Positions 56,060 through 64,000 of a stretch of 64,000 bases of DNA are shown piece by piece. Made by a program: the position numbers and the translations under genes. Origin of the DNA: Streptomyces sp. A0958. Lineage in GTDB: Bacteria > Actinomycetota > Actinomycetes > Streptomycetales > Streptomycetaceae. Position 1 is the first letter of the stretch. Every line of letters starts with the position of its first letter. The notes under the pieces were generated by a model. It saw only the letters and a program-made list of their open reading frames with translations, searched no databases and was not told the origin of the DNA. The stretch spans positions 1-64,000 of the forward strand of contig NZ_SSBK01000018.1 in NCBI RefSeq assembly GCF_004795035.1, given 5' to 3'.

Positions 56060-57622
56060 TCACGGCAGGTGCGCCGGATCGGCGCCGACGCTCCGGGGCA
56101 GCAGCAGACGGAACGTGGAACCGTAGCCCGGCCGGGTGTCGAGTTCGAGCCGCCCGTCGTGCGCCTCGGCGATGGTGGAGGCGATCGACAGGCCGAGACC
56201 GGACCCGGGCTCCGCGCCGTCCGGCCCCGTCGCGGGCCCCCGGTAGAACCGCTCGAACACCTGCTGGGCCGCCTCGGCCGTCAGTCCGGGCCCGTCGTCG
56301 GCGACCTCGACCACGCACGCCGGCACCCCGGCGGGCAGCGCCGCCGTGGCGCTGCTGCGGCCCGGCCGGTCGGCGCCCCCGGTCTCCGGGCCGGTGCGTA
56401 CGGCGCCGACCCGCACCTCGACGCGGGCGCCGGGCGGGGTGTGCCGACAGGCGTTGGCCAGCAGATTGGCGATCACTTGGGAGAGCCGGTGCGCGTCCCC
56501 CAGCGTCTCCACCACATCGAGCGCCGGCCCCGAGCCGTCCGGGCCGCCACCGCCCAGCGGTGTCAGCCGCACGTCCCGCCCCGGATGCGCGACGACGGCC
56601 GCGCCGACCCCGTCGGCCGCCAGCGACAGCAGGTCCACGGTCTCGCGGTGCGCGACGGGCGCGTAACCCAGCTTGGCCAGCAGAAAGAGGTCGTCGACGA
56701 GACGGCTCATCCGCTCCGCGTTCCGGGCGATCAGCTCGTGGGCCTCGCGCCGGCGCGCCGCGGGCAGGCGCGGCTGCTCCACGAGCAGTTCGGCGAAGCC
56801 CTGGATCGAGGTGAGCGGTGTGCGCAGTTCGTGGCCCGCGTCGGCCATGAAGCGACGCAGCCGCTGCTCGGACGCGTCCTTGCGGTGCAGGGCCGCCCGG
56901 ACCTGGTCGAGCATCGTGTTGAAGGCGATGCCGAGCCGCCCGGTCTCCGTAAGCGGATCGGTGTCGGCGACGGTCAGGGCCGACTCACCGCCGGTGATGC
57001 GCAGAGCCGTGCGTTCCATCCGGGCCAGCGGGCGCAGCCCCAGCCGTACGGCCGCGCTGCCCAGCAGCCCGACACCGGCGGCCACGACAGCGCCGATCGC
57101 GAGGCTGAACCACAGCAGCTTGGACGTGGCGCCCTCGACGGTGCCGAGGGGGAGCGCGACGACGACGCGCCGCCCGTCCCGGCCCGTGTCGGCGATCACC
57201 CGCCAGCGCGAGCCCCCGTCGGCGGCGGGCACGGTGGCGGGATGCCCGTTCCTCAGCGTGAGGGCGGAGACGCTGGCGGGCAGATAGGGCCGGCCGCTGC
57301 CGCTGCCGCTGCCGCTGCCCAGCGAGTCGGGGCGGAGCCGACCGTCCGAGGTGTAGAAGAAGACCCGGTAGTCGGAGGGCAGGGCGTCCTCGCGGGGCTC
57401 GGGAGCATTCGGCCGCTTGCCGTGCGCCGGGGCGTGCGCGGCCGGGGGTGGCGGGCGGAAGTCGGTCAGGCGGTGGTCGATCTGGCCGGTCAGCCAGGAC
57501 CGCATGACCGCGAGACCGGCGGCCTGCGAGACCAGCACGGCCACCGTGGCCAGCACGGTGGAGATCAGCACGAGCCGGGTCCGCACCGAGCGGGGCCGCA
57601 GCCGACGCGCCCGCAGCTTCAC
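56060..57622 (-). CDS. Two-component sensor histidine kinase
   Basis: GTG 57622 overlaps the regulator stop (GTGA) and gives 520 residues. Two membrane helices (about 18-40 and 168-192) bracket an extracellular sensor region of about 125 residues with a GSGSGSGSG stretch. A HAMP domain, the H-box FMADAGHELRTPLTS and an ATPase domain with ANLLANACRHTPPGA, VADDGPGLTAE and GSGLGLSIAS follow. The signal is unknown. Confidence 0.92.
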   Translation of the reverse strand: MKLRARRLRPRSVRTRLVLISTVLATVAVLVSQAAGLAVMRSWLTGQIDHRLTDFRPPPPAAHAPAHGKRPNAPEPREDALPSDYRVFFYTSDGRLRPDSLGSGSGSGSGRPYLPASVSALTLRNGHPATVPAADGGSRWRVIADTGRDGRRVVVALPLGTVEGATSKLLWFSLAIGAVVAAGVGLLGSAAVRLGLRPLARMERTALRITGGESALTVADTDPLTETGRLGIAFNTMLDQVRAALHRKDASEQRLRRFMADAGHELRTPLTSIQGFAELLVEQPRLPAARRREAHELIARNAERMSRLVDDLFLLAKLGYAPVAHRETVDLLSLAADGVGAAVVAHPGRDVRLTPLGGGGPDGSGPALDVVETLGDAHRLSQVIANLLANACRHTPPGARVEVRVGAVRTGPETGGADRPGRSSATAALPAGVPACVVEVADDGPGLTAEAAQQVFERFYRGPATGPDGAEPGSGLGLSIASTIAEAHDGRLELDTRPGYGSTFRLLLPRSVGADPAHLP

Positions 57623-58338
57623 GGCGCGTCCTCACGCGGCAGCCGCAGGCAGTAGCCGACGCCCCGCACGGTGTGGATCAGCGGCCGGCCCGCGCGGTCG
57701 ATCTTGCGGCGCAGGTTCTTGATGTACGTGTCGACGATGCGGGTGTCCCCGGCGAAGCCGTACTGCCACACGGCCAGCAGGATGTCCTGCTTCTCCAGCA
57801 CCTTCTCGGGCTGGGACGCCAGGCACACCAGGAGCCGGAATTCGGTCGGGGACAGCTGTACGGGTGCGCCGGCCCGGTGCACGGTGTGCCGCTCGCGGTC
57901 CACGCTCAGGTCCGCGTACCGCAGCGGGGGCTGTTCGGCGGGCGGCCGGGGCGCGCCCGCGGTGCGGCGCAGGATGGCCCGTATCCGCAGCAGGATCTCC
58001 TGGATGTGGAACGGCTTGGTGACGTAGTCGTCGCCCCCGGAGCTGAGCCCGATGATGCGGTCCTCGATGTCCGTGCGGGCCGTCAGGAACAGCACCGGGG
58101 TGTAGTCGCCCCGGGACCGAAGCTCGCGCGTCACGGCGAACCCGTCGGTGTCCGGGAGCATCACGTCCAGCACGATCAGGTCCGGCCGGCAGCGGTCCGC
58201 CCCGCCCACCGCGTCCCGCCCGTTGGCCGCCGAGGCGACGCAGTAGCCGGCCGCGTTCAGGGCCGAGGTGAGCAGGGTGCGGATGCTCGGGTCGTCCTCG
58301 ACGACGAGAACGGTGTGCCGGGCCGACCGGTCGCCCAT
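57619..58338 (-). CDS. OmpR-family response regulator
   Basis: ATG 58338 with GAGGTG upstream gives 239 residues. The receiver has VLVVEDDPS, the phospho-Asp in LIVLDVMLPDTDG and Lys in DDYVTKPFHIQE. The C-terminal winged helix has LSPTEFRLLVCLASQPEKVL and IDRAGRPLIHTVRGVGYCLR. It is coupled to the kinase gene. The CotH remnant lies upstream on the same strand, and hairpins separate them. Confidence 0.93.
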   Translation of the reverse strand: MGDRSARHTVLVVEDDPSIRTLLTSALNAAGYCVASAANGRDAVGGADRCRPDLIVLDVMLPDTDGFAVTRELRSRGDYTPVLFLTARTDIEDRIIGLSSGGDDYVTKPFHIQEILLRIRAILRRTAGAPRPPAEQPPLRYADLSVDRERHTVHRAGAPVQLSPTEFRLLVCLASQPEKVLEKQDILLAVWQYGFAGDTRIVDTYIKNLRRKIDRAGRPLIHTVRGVGYCLRLPREDAP

Positions 58339-58474
58339 CGGAAGGATCACCTCGCGGCGTTGCGGGGAAGGGCGCACGCCGGGCGGGGCGGCGCCGTGCG
58401 GTGGACGCGCGCGATGCTAACCGGCGAACATGTGCGGGCTCACAGGAAAGCCCCGGCCGGGCCCGGTATGCGAC

Positions 58475-58525
58475 GGCGCGCCCCGGGCGGGGAAGGCGGA
58501 CGGGGCCTTCCTGCCGGGGCGCGCC
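58475..58525 (-). terminator. Terminator after the CotH remnant
   Basis: The outer 12-bp stem (58475-58486 with 58514-58525) and inner GGAAGGC/GCCTTCC stem form a strong hairpin just after the CotH stop codon. Confidence 0.75.
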
Positions 58526-58530
58526 GGCGG

Positions 58531-59670
58531 TCAGCCGGTCACCTCCTTGTTCTTCGCCAGAGCCGTGGCGCGCTCGGTGACCGTCGTACGCAGCGTGCCG
58601 ACCGCGCTCTCCACCTCCTTGTCGGAGATCCCGGCCCGGGCCGCCTGCTCCGCGAGGTCGGCGAGCGCCTTCGTGGCCTTGCCGGAGGCGTAGAACTTCT
58701 CGTACAGGTCCTTGTACGCCTTCTTGTAGACCGCGTCGAAGGCGTCGAGCTCCAGGAACCGGTCCTTCAGCGCGTGCCCGGACATCATGCCGCCGCCGCG
58801 CCGGGCGCCGGCCGCGTCGTCTCCGTCACCGCCCGGTGCTCCCGGGCCGCCCGCCATGTCAGGCATATCGGGCAGCTGCGACATGTCCGGTACACCTTCG
58901 GGCGCCTGCCCGGCCTGGCCTGCCTGACCGCCCTGGCCTGCCTGACCGCCCTGACCGGCTTGGCCATTCCGACCCGCTTGCCCGCCCTGGCCGCCGCCCA
59001 TGCTCATCCGGTCGTCGGGCCCGGCGGCCGCGTCCCCGCTGAAGGTGAGGTTGTAGTCCCAGCCGAGCACCGAGAACCTCTTGGTGTTCAGGTCGTACCC
59101 GAGCAGGTAGTTCTTCCCCGGGCCCGCCATGTCGTCGAAGTTCATCAGCAGGTTCTGCGCCGCGACGTAGTGGGCGAACGAGTCGACGTCGACGTACTTG
59201 TCGAGGCCGGCGGCGAACTCCTTGTCGGACGCCTTCTCCACCCACTTGGTCAGCTTCATCACGGGTTCGAGGTCCTGGCTGCCGACCTTGTTCAGCTGCC
59301 GGAAGGAGGTCTCGTACTTCGAGGGGTCGTCCCCCTGGTAGTCGAACGTGCCGCCCGCCCTGGCCTTGTAGACCACGGACTCACCCTCGACGGCCTCGGC
59401 GTATTCGGTGTCCGGGTTCTCGACCATCAGCCGCACGGCCGTCGGCCGGTCGTTGACCTTCAGGGTCGAGAAGCCGTACCGCTCGGCCGGCTCCCCGGTC
59501 CCGTCGATCAGCGAGAGCGCCAGCGCCTCGTTGACCGGGACCTGGGCGTTGCTGCCCGGACGCAGCGAGATCTCCCGCTCGCCCTGGTAGGCGCGCCCCT
59601 CCACGTACTCGTCGGTCTTGATGAGCCAGGGCAGTTCCTCGGGCTTGTCGGCGGACAGCGGCCGGCCCGG
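58531..59670 (-). pseudogene. cotH: CotH-type protein kinase, apparently 5'-truncated
   Basis: The readable frame holds the later parts of a CotH kinase: ELPWLIKTDEYVEGRAYQGE, RLMVENPDTEY, NFDDMAGPGKNYLLGYD, GWDYNLTFSGD, a Gly/Gln/Ala repeat near 215-240 and GGMMSGHALKDRFLELDAFD. The usual start is missing: a signal peptide and the N-terminal domain ending in a KGNSS-type motif. The first in-frame GTG is 59604, inside the kinase domain, and the frame runs upstream only to the hairpin at 59678-59722. In other Streptomyces, as I recall, CotH sits next to VTC-domain and DUF4956 genes, absent here. A deletion is the simplest explanation. Confidence 0.7.
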
Positions 59671-59677
59671 GAACAGC

Positions 59678-59722
59678 CGTGTCCCCGGGCAGGCGCGCGG
59701 GGCGCCGGCCCGGGGACACGGG
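59678..59722 (-). terminator. Terminator after the OsmC gene
   Basis: A perfect 14-bp stem (59678-59691 with 59709-59722) with a 17-base loop starts 7 bases after the OsmC stop and marks the left edge of OsmC and the right edge of the CotH remnant. Confidence 0.8.
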
Positions 59723-59729
59723 AAAGAGA

Positions 59730-60155
59730 TCAGGCGAGCGAGGCGCTCAGCGTGATCGTGGTGCCCGACAGGGCCTGGCTGACCGGGCAGTTCGCCTTCG
59801 CGTCCTCGGCCGCCTTGGCGAAGCCCGCCTCGTCGAGACCGGGCACCGTGCCCACGACGGTGAGGTGGATGCCGGTGATGCCGGTGCCGGGCTGGAAGGT
59901 GACCTCGGCCTTGGTGTCCAGCCGGGCCGGCGGGTTGCCGGCCGAGGCGAGACCGTTGGAGAGCGCCATCGAGAAGCAGCTGGAGTGGGCCGCGGCGATC
60001 AGCTCCTCCGGGCTGGTCTTCCCGTTCGCCTGCTCGGCGCGGGACGGCCAGGAGACCGGGTAGTCACCGATCCCGGAGGAGTCGAAGGTGACGACGCCCT
60101 TGCCCTCAAGGAGGTTGCCTTCCCATTCTGTGTGGGCCTGACGCGTGGTAGCCAT
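59730..60155 (-). CDS. OsmC-family peroxiredoxin
   Basis: ATG 60155 has GAAGGGAA in front; 141 residues. The two redox cysteines sit in AAHSSCFSMALSNGL and DAKANCPVSQALSG, as in OsmC rather than Ohr by length and spacing. It reduces organic hydroperoxides with dithiols and is usually induced by stress. It likely forms a single-gene transcript. Confidence 0.92.
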   Translation of the reverse strand: MATTRQAHTEWEGNLLEGKGVVTFDSSGIGDYPVSWPSRAEQANGKTSPEELIAAAHSSCFSMALSNGLASAGNPPARLDTKAEVTFQPGTGITGIHLTVVGTVPGLDEAGFAKAAEDAKANCPVSQALSGTTITLSASLA

Positions 60156-60247
60156 GCTGGTTCCCTTCAAACGGAATGCGCGGTTGTACGGGAACGGCGG
60201 GGCACACCGTCGTGCCCCGGCCGGTGGTACGTCCTACGCCCCCGAAC

Positions 60248-61396
60248 CTACTGCGCCACCAGCCCCTTCGCGTCACGCGCCAGCGCGGTCAGCCGGGAGA
60301 TCGCCCGGAAGTACTTCTTCCGGTACCCGCCGTTCAGCATCTCCTCACTGAACAGCCGGTCGAACGGCTGCCCGGACGCGAGCACCGGCACCTCGCGGTC
60401 GTACAGCCGGTCCGCGAGCACCACGAGCCGCAGCGCGGTCGACTGGTCGGGCACCGGCCGCACCTCGGTCAGGCACACCGCCCGCACCTCGTCCGTCAGC
60501 GCCCCGTACCGGCTCGGGTGGACCCGGGCCAGATGGTCGAGGAGGGCGGGGAAGTCGTCCAGGCTGGCGCCCTTTGTCGCGTACGCCGCCCTGGTGACCT
60601 GCTCGTCCGAGTAGGGCGGCGGGGCCTCGGGCAGACCGCGGTGGCGGTAGTCATCGCCGTCGATGCGCAGGGGGCGGAAGTGCGCGGAGAGACCCTGGAT
60701 CTCCCGCAGGAAGTCGGCCGCGGCGAACCGGCCCTCGCCGAGCTTGCCGGGCAGCGTGTTGGAGGTCGCGGCCAGCGCCACCCCCGCCTCGACCAGCCGG
60801 CTCAGCAGCGAGGACACCAGCACGGTGTCGCCCGGGTCGTCGAGCTCGAACTCGTCGATGCACAGCAGCCGGTGCCCGCTCAGCGTCCGCACGGTCTGCT
60901 GGAAGCCGAGCGCGCCCACCAGGTTCGTCAGCTCCACGAAGGTCCCGAACGCCTTCAGCGAGGGCGCGGCCGGCGTGGCGTGCCAGAGGGAGGCGAGCAG
61001 GTGGGTCTTGCCGACGCCGTAGCCGCCGTCGAGGTAGACCCCGCGCGGACCGGACGGCTGCGCCGCCTTGCGGCCGAACCGCCCACCCGTCGCCCGCCAC
61101 CACCCCTCACGGGACGCGCTTCGCGCTCCTCCGGATTTGCCCGAGCCCGAAGCGTGCGCCCCGCCGAGCCCGGCGGCGAAGTCGCTCAGGACCCGGACCG
61201 CCTCGGTCTGGCTCGGCTGATTGGGGTCGGGTACGTACGTATCGAAACGCACCGAGTCGAAGCGCGGCGGCGGCACCATCTCGGCGACCAGACGGTCGGC
61301 AGGGACATGCGGCTCGAGGGCGCACAGGGAGAGCGGGGCCGTTTCGGCTATGGGGCTGGACCCCGGCACGGCGTGGGAGGACGACACAACCGTCAA
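60248..61396 (-). CDS. zapE: AFG1/ZapE-like ATPase
   Basis: The 382-residue protein has Walker A GGYGVGKTHLLASLW near 123 and Walker B LLCIDEFELDDPGD, the AFG1/ZapE pattern. The start is TTG 61396 or GTG 61387. In E. coli ZapE associates with the division ring; in mitochondria AFG1 aids protein quality control. It is divergent from the reductase gene with only 26 bases between, so promoters overlap. Confidence 0.85.
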   Translation of the reverse strand: MTVVSSSHAVPGSSPIAETAPLSLCALEPHVPADRLVAEMVPPPRFDSVRFDTYVPDPNQPSQTEAVRVLSDFAAGLGGAHASGSGKSGGARSASREGWWRATGGRFGRKAAQPSGPRGVYLDGGYGVGKTHLLASLWHATPAAPSLKAFGTFVELTNLVGALGFQQTVRTLSGHRLLCIDEFELDDPGDTVLVSSLLSRLVEAGVALAATSNTLPGKLGEGRFAAADFLREIQGLSAHFRPLRIDGDDYRHRGLPEAPPPYSDEQVTRAAYATKGASLDDFPALLDHLARVHPSRYGALTDEVRAVCLTEVRPVPDQSTALRLVVLADRLYDREVPVLASGQPFDRLFSEEMLNGGYRKKYFRAISRLTALARDAKGLVAQ

Positions 61397-61422
61397 GCTT
61401 ACGGCCGTGTCAGACTGCCGAC

Positions 61423-62187
61423 ATGCGACGCCTGTTCCCTGTGACCGACCTGACAGCGGCCGACGCCCCGCGCGAGTGGAGCCTGGACGACCTCGCCGAC
61501 GTCTACGCCTACCCCGGCACGGACGGCCCCTGGCTGCGCGCCAACATGGTGTCGACCCTCGACGGGGCCGCCCAGCACGACGGCCGCTCGCAGCCGATCT
61601 CCTGCGAGAGCGACATGCGGATCTTCGGCACCCTGCGCGGCCTGGCCGACGTGGTGATCGCGGGCGCGGAGACGGTACGCCTGGAGGGCTACCGGCCGGC
61701 CCGCGCCCGGGAGGCGTTCGCGGCGCGGCGGGCGGCGGCCGGTCAGGGCCCCGCTCCGGCCGTCGCCGTGGTGAGCGGCAGCCTGGACCTGGACTTCTCG
61801 CTCCCGCTCTTCGTCTCCCCGCTGGTCCCGACGCTGGTGCTGACCGGTGCGGGTGCGCCGCCCGACCGGATCTCGGCGGCCCGGAAGGCCGGTGCCGACG
61901 TGGTGATCGCGGGGGAGGGCTCGCGCGTCGATCCCGTCCGGGCCGTGCGGGAGCTGGCCGACCGGGGGCTGAGGAGGCTGCTGACGGAGGGCGGGCCCCG
62001 GCTGCTCGGCCAGTTCGTGGCGTCGGGCGTGCTGGACGAGCTGTGTCTGACCGTCGCGCCCCTGCTCACGGCCGGGGACGCCCAGCGGATCGCGGGCGGC
62101 CCGGCGGTCACCGTGCCGAAACGATTCGCCTTGGCGTCCCTGCTGGAGGAGGACGGGTTCCTCTTCTCCCGGTACCGCCGGAGCTGA
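61423..62187 (+). CDS. RibD C-terminal-like pyrimidine reductase family protein
   Basis: The 254-residue product shows NMVSTLDGAAQHDGRSQPIS near 42, GLADVVIAGAETVRLEGY, and TEGGPRLLGQFVASGVLDEL, the NADPH and substrate sites of RibD-C/dihydrofolate-reductase-like enzymes. It may reduce a pyrimidine or pteridine compound. No riboflavin genes are adjacent, so its role is open. Confidence 0.85.
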   Translation: MRRLFPVTDLTAADAPREWSLDDLADVYAYPGTDGPWLRANMVSTLDGAAQHDGRSQPISCESDMRIFGTLRGLADVVIAGAETVRLEGYRPARAREAFAARRAAAGQGPAPAVAVVSGSLDLDFSLPLFVSPLVPTLVLTGAGAPPDRISAARKAGADVVIAGEGSRVDPVRAVRELADRGLRRLLTEGGPRLLGQFVASGVLDELCLTVAPLLTAGDAQRIAGGPAVTVPKRFALASLLEEDGFLFSRYRRS

Positions 62188-62197
62188 CGCGCGGCCG

Positions 62198-62227
62198 CCC
62201 CGCACCGCCGCCGGAGCCGGTGCGGGG
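62198..62227 (+). terminator. Terminator after the reductase gene
   Basis: A 9-bp stem, CCCCGCACC with GGTGCGGGG, and a 12-base loop. Confidence 0.65.
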
Positions 62228-62260
62228 CTCTCCCGTACAGCGCCGGCGGGCAGCAATCAG

Positions 62261-62272
62261 CGGAATATTCCG
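62261..62272. promoter_or_regulatory. Palindrome CGGAATATTCCG
   Basis: A perfect 12-bp palindrome lies 109 bases before the next gene, with a possible -10 (TAGCTT) just after it. It may be an operator or promoter element. Confidence 0.4.
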
Positions 62273-62380
62273 TTCCGGTTAGCTTTCCGTGGGCAGAATG
62301 GATCTCGCAGACCCCGTGCGAGCGCGGGGAAGGATGGTTTCAGCAGCGGCCGGCGGCGGTCGCTGAAGAGAAGGGCTCCT

Positions 62381-62854
62381 GTGGTGTTCACCAGCGTTTT
62401 GATGATCGAGAAGGCCCTCACGTCCGGGGACGTCGAATTCGTCACCACCCTGCACGGCGACGAGCAGACCTCGTTCGTCGTCCTCATGCAGCCGCGCGGA
62501 GACCAGGCGGATGTGCTCCTGCGTGCCATCGACGACCTCGCGATGGGCGAACTGAAGGAAGCGGCCCGCGAGGGCGAGGAGCCCGAGGGCAAGAACGCCA
62601 GGGAGTCGGCCGAACTCGCCCTTCAGGTGTCCGTGGAGGCCCTGCGCCAGGCGGGCTCCGAGGCCGTCGGGCAGGTGATCGAGAACCACCCCCTGGACAA
62701 GCTCACCTCCGTGGTGGACGAGTCGGACGCCGACGAGGTCATCGTGCTGACCGCGCCCCACTACGTCGAGGAGTTCTTCCACCGCGACTGGGCCTCCCGC
62801 GCCCGGCACAAGGTCGGCGTCCCGGTGCTCAAGCTCTTCGCGCACAGCGAATAG
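62381..62854 (+). CDS. Conserved small protein of unknown function
   Basis: The GTG-started 157-residue product is acidic and appears alpha/beta, with TSFVVLMQPRGDQADVLLRA, ESAELALQVSVEALRQAGS and ADEVIVLTAPHYVEEFFHRD near the end. Similar proteins are sometimes called indole-3-glycerol phosphate synthase in databases, but it lacks that enzyme's size and barrel motifs. It lies 63 bases before murC and may share its transcript. Confidence 0.75.
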   Translation: MVFTSVLMIEKALTSGDVEFVTTLHGDEQTSFVVLMQPRGDQADVLLRAIDDLAMGELKEAAREGEEPEGKNARESAELALQVSVEALRQAGSEAVGQVIENHPLDKLTSVVDESDADEVIVLTAPHYVEEFFHRDWASRARHKVGVPVLKLFAHSE

Positions 62855-62917
62855 GCTGGGGTCGCGGTCGCCGGAGTGGCACCGGCCCGCACTCGAAACC
62901 CACCCCGAGGAGCACAG

Positions 62918-64000
62918 ATGGCACCCGGCATTCCCGCCGCCATGGAACGACCGCACTTCATCGGCATCGGCGGCGCCGGAATGTCGGGCATCGCGAAGAT
63001 CCTCGCCCAGCGCGGTGCGAAGGTCGCGGGCAGCGACGCCAAGGAGTCCGCGACGGCAGAGGCGCTGCGCGCGCTGGGGGCGACCGTCCACATCGGGCAC
63101 GCCGCCGGACACCTGGCGGACGACGCCACCTGCGTGGTCGTCTCCAGCGCCATCCGCGCCGACAACCCGGAGCTGGTGCGCGCCGGGGAGCTGTCGATCC
63201 CCGTCGTGCACCGCTCCGACGCGCTGGCCTCCCTGATGCACGGGCTGCGCTCCATCGCCGTCGCGGGCACCCACGGCAAGACGACGACCACGTCGATGCT
63301 GGCCGTCGCCCTGAGCGAGCTGGGCCTCGACCCCTCGTACGCGATCGGCGGCGACCTGGCGGGCCCCGGCACCAACGCCATGCACGGCGAGGGCACGATC
63401 TTCGTCGCCGAGGCCGACGAGAGCGACCGGAGCTTCCAGAAGTACGACCCCGACGTCGCGATCGTCCTCAACGTCGAGCTGGACCACCACGCGAACTACG
63501 CCTCGATGGACGAGATCTACGAGTCCTTCGAGACCTTCGCCGGCAAGATCGTCCCCGACGGCACCCTGGTCGTCTCCGCCGACCAGTCCGGCGCCGTCGA
63601 GCTGACCCGCCGGGTGCGCGCCGAGCTGCCCGCGCTCACGGTCGTCACCTACGGCGAGTCCGAGACCGCCGACGTACGCGTCCACAAGATCACCCCGCGC
63701 GGCCTGACCAGCGAGGTCACGGTCGTCCTGGGCGGCAAGTACCTCACCTTCACCGTCTCGGTCCCCGGCCGCCACTACGCCCTCAACGCGGTGGCCGCCC
63801 TGGCCGCGGGCATCGCCCTCGGCGTCCCCGCCCACAACCTCGCCTCGGCCCTCGGCAAGTACACCGGGGTCAAGCGCCGCCTCCAGCTCAAGGGCGAGGC
63901 GGCCGGCGTCCAGGTCATCGACAGCTACGCCCACCACCCCACCGAGATGACCGCCGACCTGGAGGCCATGCGCGGCGCCGCGTCCGAGGCCCGCCTCCTC
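62918..64000 (+). CDS. murC: UDP-N-acetylmuramate-L-alanine ligase, 3' end beyond the window
   Basis: ATG 62918 with GAGGAG upstream. The 361 residues present cover most of the enzyme, usually about 460. The N-terminal Rossmann motif HFIGIGGAGMSGIA, ATP-loop AGTHGKTTTTSML, EADESDRSF and IDSYAHHPTEM are all intact. It adds L-alanine to UDP-MurNAc in peptidoglycan synthesis. Separation from the division/cell-wall cluster seems usual in Streptomyces. Confidence 0.95.
   Translation, partial: MAPGIPAAMERPHFIGIGGAGMSGIAKILAQRGAKVAGSDAKESATAEALRALGATVHIGHAAGHLADDATCVVVSSAIRADNPELVRAGELSIPVVHRSDALASLMHGLRSIAVAGTHGKTTTTSMLAVALSELGLDPSYAIGGDLAGPGTNAMHGEGTIFVAEADESDRSFQKYDPDVAIVLNVELDHHANYASMDEIYESFETFAGKIVPDGTLVVSADQSGAVELTRRVRAELPALTVVTYGESETADVRVHKITPRGLTSEVTVVLGGKYLTFTVSVPGRHYALNAVAALAAGIALGVPAHNLASALGKYTGVKRRLQLKGEAAGVQVIDSYAHHPTEMTADLEAMRGAASEARLL

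Noticed and set aside
58905-58990. Gly/Gln/Ala repeats in the CotH remnant seen as a possible CRISPR or satellite array
   Set aside because: They are in-frame codon repeats encoding a linker, with no spacers.
62279-63937. A 552-residue minus-strand frame over murC
   Set aside because: MurC motifs on the plus strand are unmistakable; the antisense product looks random.
1-64000. tRNA, rRNA, riboswitch, prophage or complete insertion sequence
   Set aside because: Reading both strands by eye gave no cloverleaf, integrase, complete transposase or conserved riboswitch core. A covariance-model scan would be the decisive test.

Overview
The window is high-GC actinobacterial chromosome and is almost certainly from a Streptomyces. 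Evidence is the strong GC bias at third codon positions (giving many long antisense shadow ORFs), frequent GTG/TTG starts, GTGA/ATGA stop-start overlaps and dense GC-rich hairpin terminators. From memory, not computed, the gene order resembles the S. coelicolor segment running from the ngcEFG genes to murC (about SCO6005 to SCO6060). It reads as core-to-accessory chromosome rather than plasmid or phage. No rRNA, tRNA, CRISPR array or complete insertion sequence was seen.

Left part (1-20.5 kb), surface hydrolysis and sugar uptake. After a C-terminal scrap of an unknown protein come a lipoprotein, a HupE/UreJ-like membrane protein, a secreted purple-acid-phosphatase-like enzyme with a WxL-like C-terminus, and its likely surface partner, a DUF916 membrane protein. 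A large secreted GH92 alpha-mannosidase is divergent from an NgcEFG-type ABC importer for N-acetylglucosamine or chitobiose. A ROK regulator (Rok7B7-like) follows, then a xylFGH sugar importer and dxs. The set suggests trimming and uptake of glycans.

Middle part (20.5-36 kb), surface polysaccharide. An amino-acid permease and a small NYN-type protein precede a cluster with two stand-alone beta-propeller-like proteins, an LCP ligase, a Stealth sugar-phosphate transferase, a beta-rich unknown, a GT4-Stealth fusion, a PIG-L deacetylase fused to the same propeller family, and an SGNH esterase. Together these could build, modify and attach a phosphodiester-linked cell-surface glycan.

Housekeeping block (36-47.5 kb). 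fadA-fadB beta-oxidation genes, RNase D, an orphan LuxR-type regulator, a DUF3000 protein, hemE, a CoA-disulfide-reductase-like flavoprotein, and hemY-hemQ of the coproporphyrin-dependent heme route.

The most striking locus is 47.7-50.2 kb: a translationally coupled pair of a DUF692/MNIO-type iron enzyme and a membrane protein of TIGR04222 type whose tail carries eight regularly spaced cysteines in Gly/Ser repeats. This looks like a peptide-modification system acting on a membrane-anchored protein.

Right part (50.2-64 kb). A PTH2-like hydrolase, an AIM24 protein, a small ABC transporter, a CxxC zinc-ribbon protein, a lipoprotein polysaccharide deacetylase, a PhoX-like phosphatase, a two-component system, a CotH kinase gene that appears to have lost its 5' part, an OsmC peroxidase, a ZapE/AFG1 ATPase, a RibD-like reductase, a conserved small protein, and murC running off the window end.
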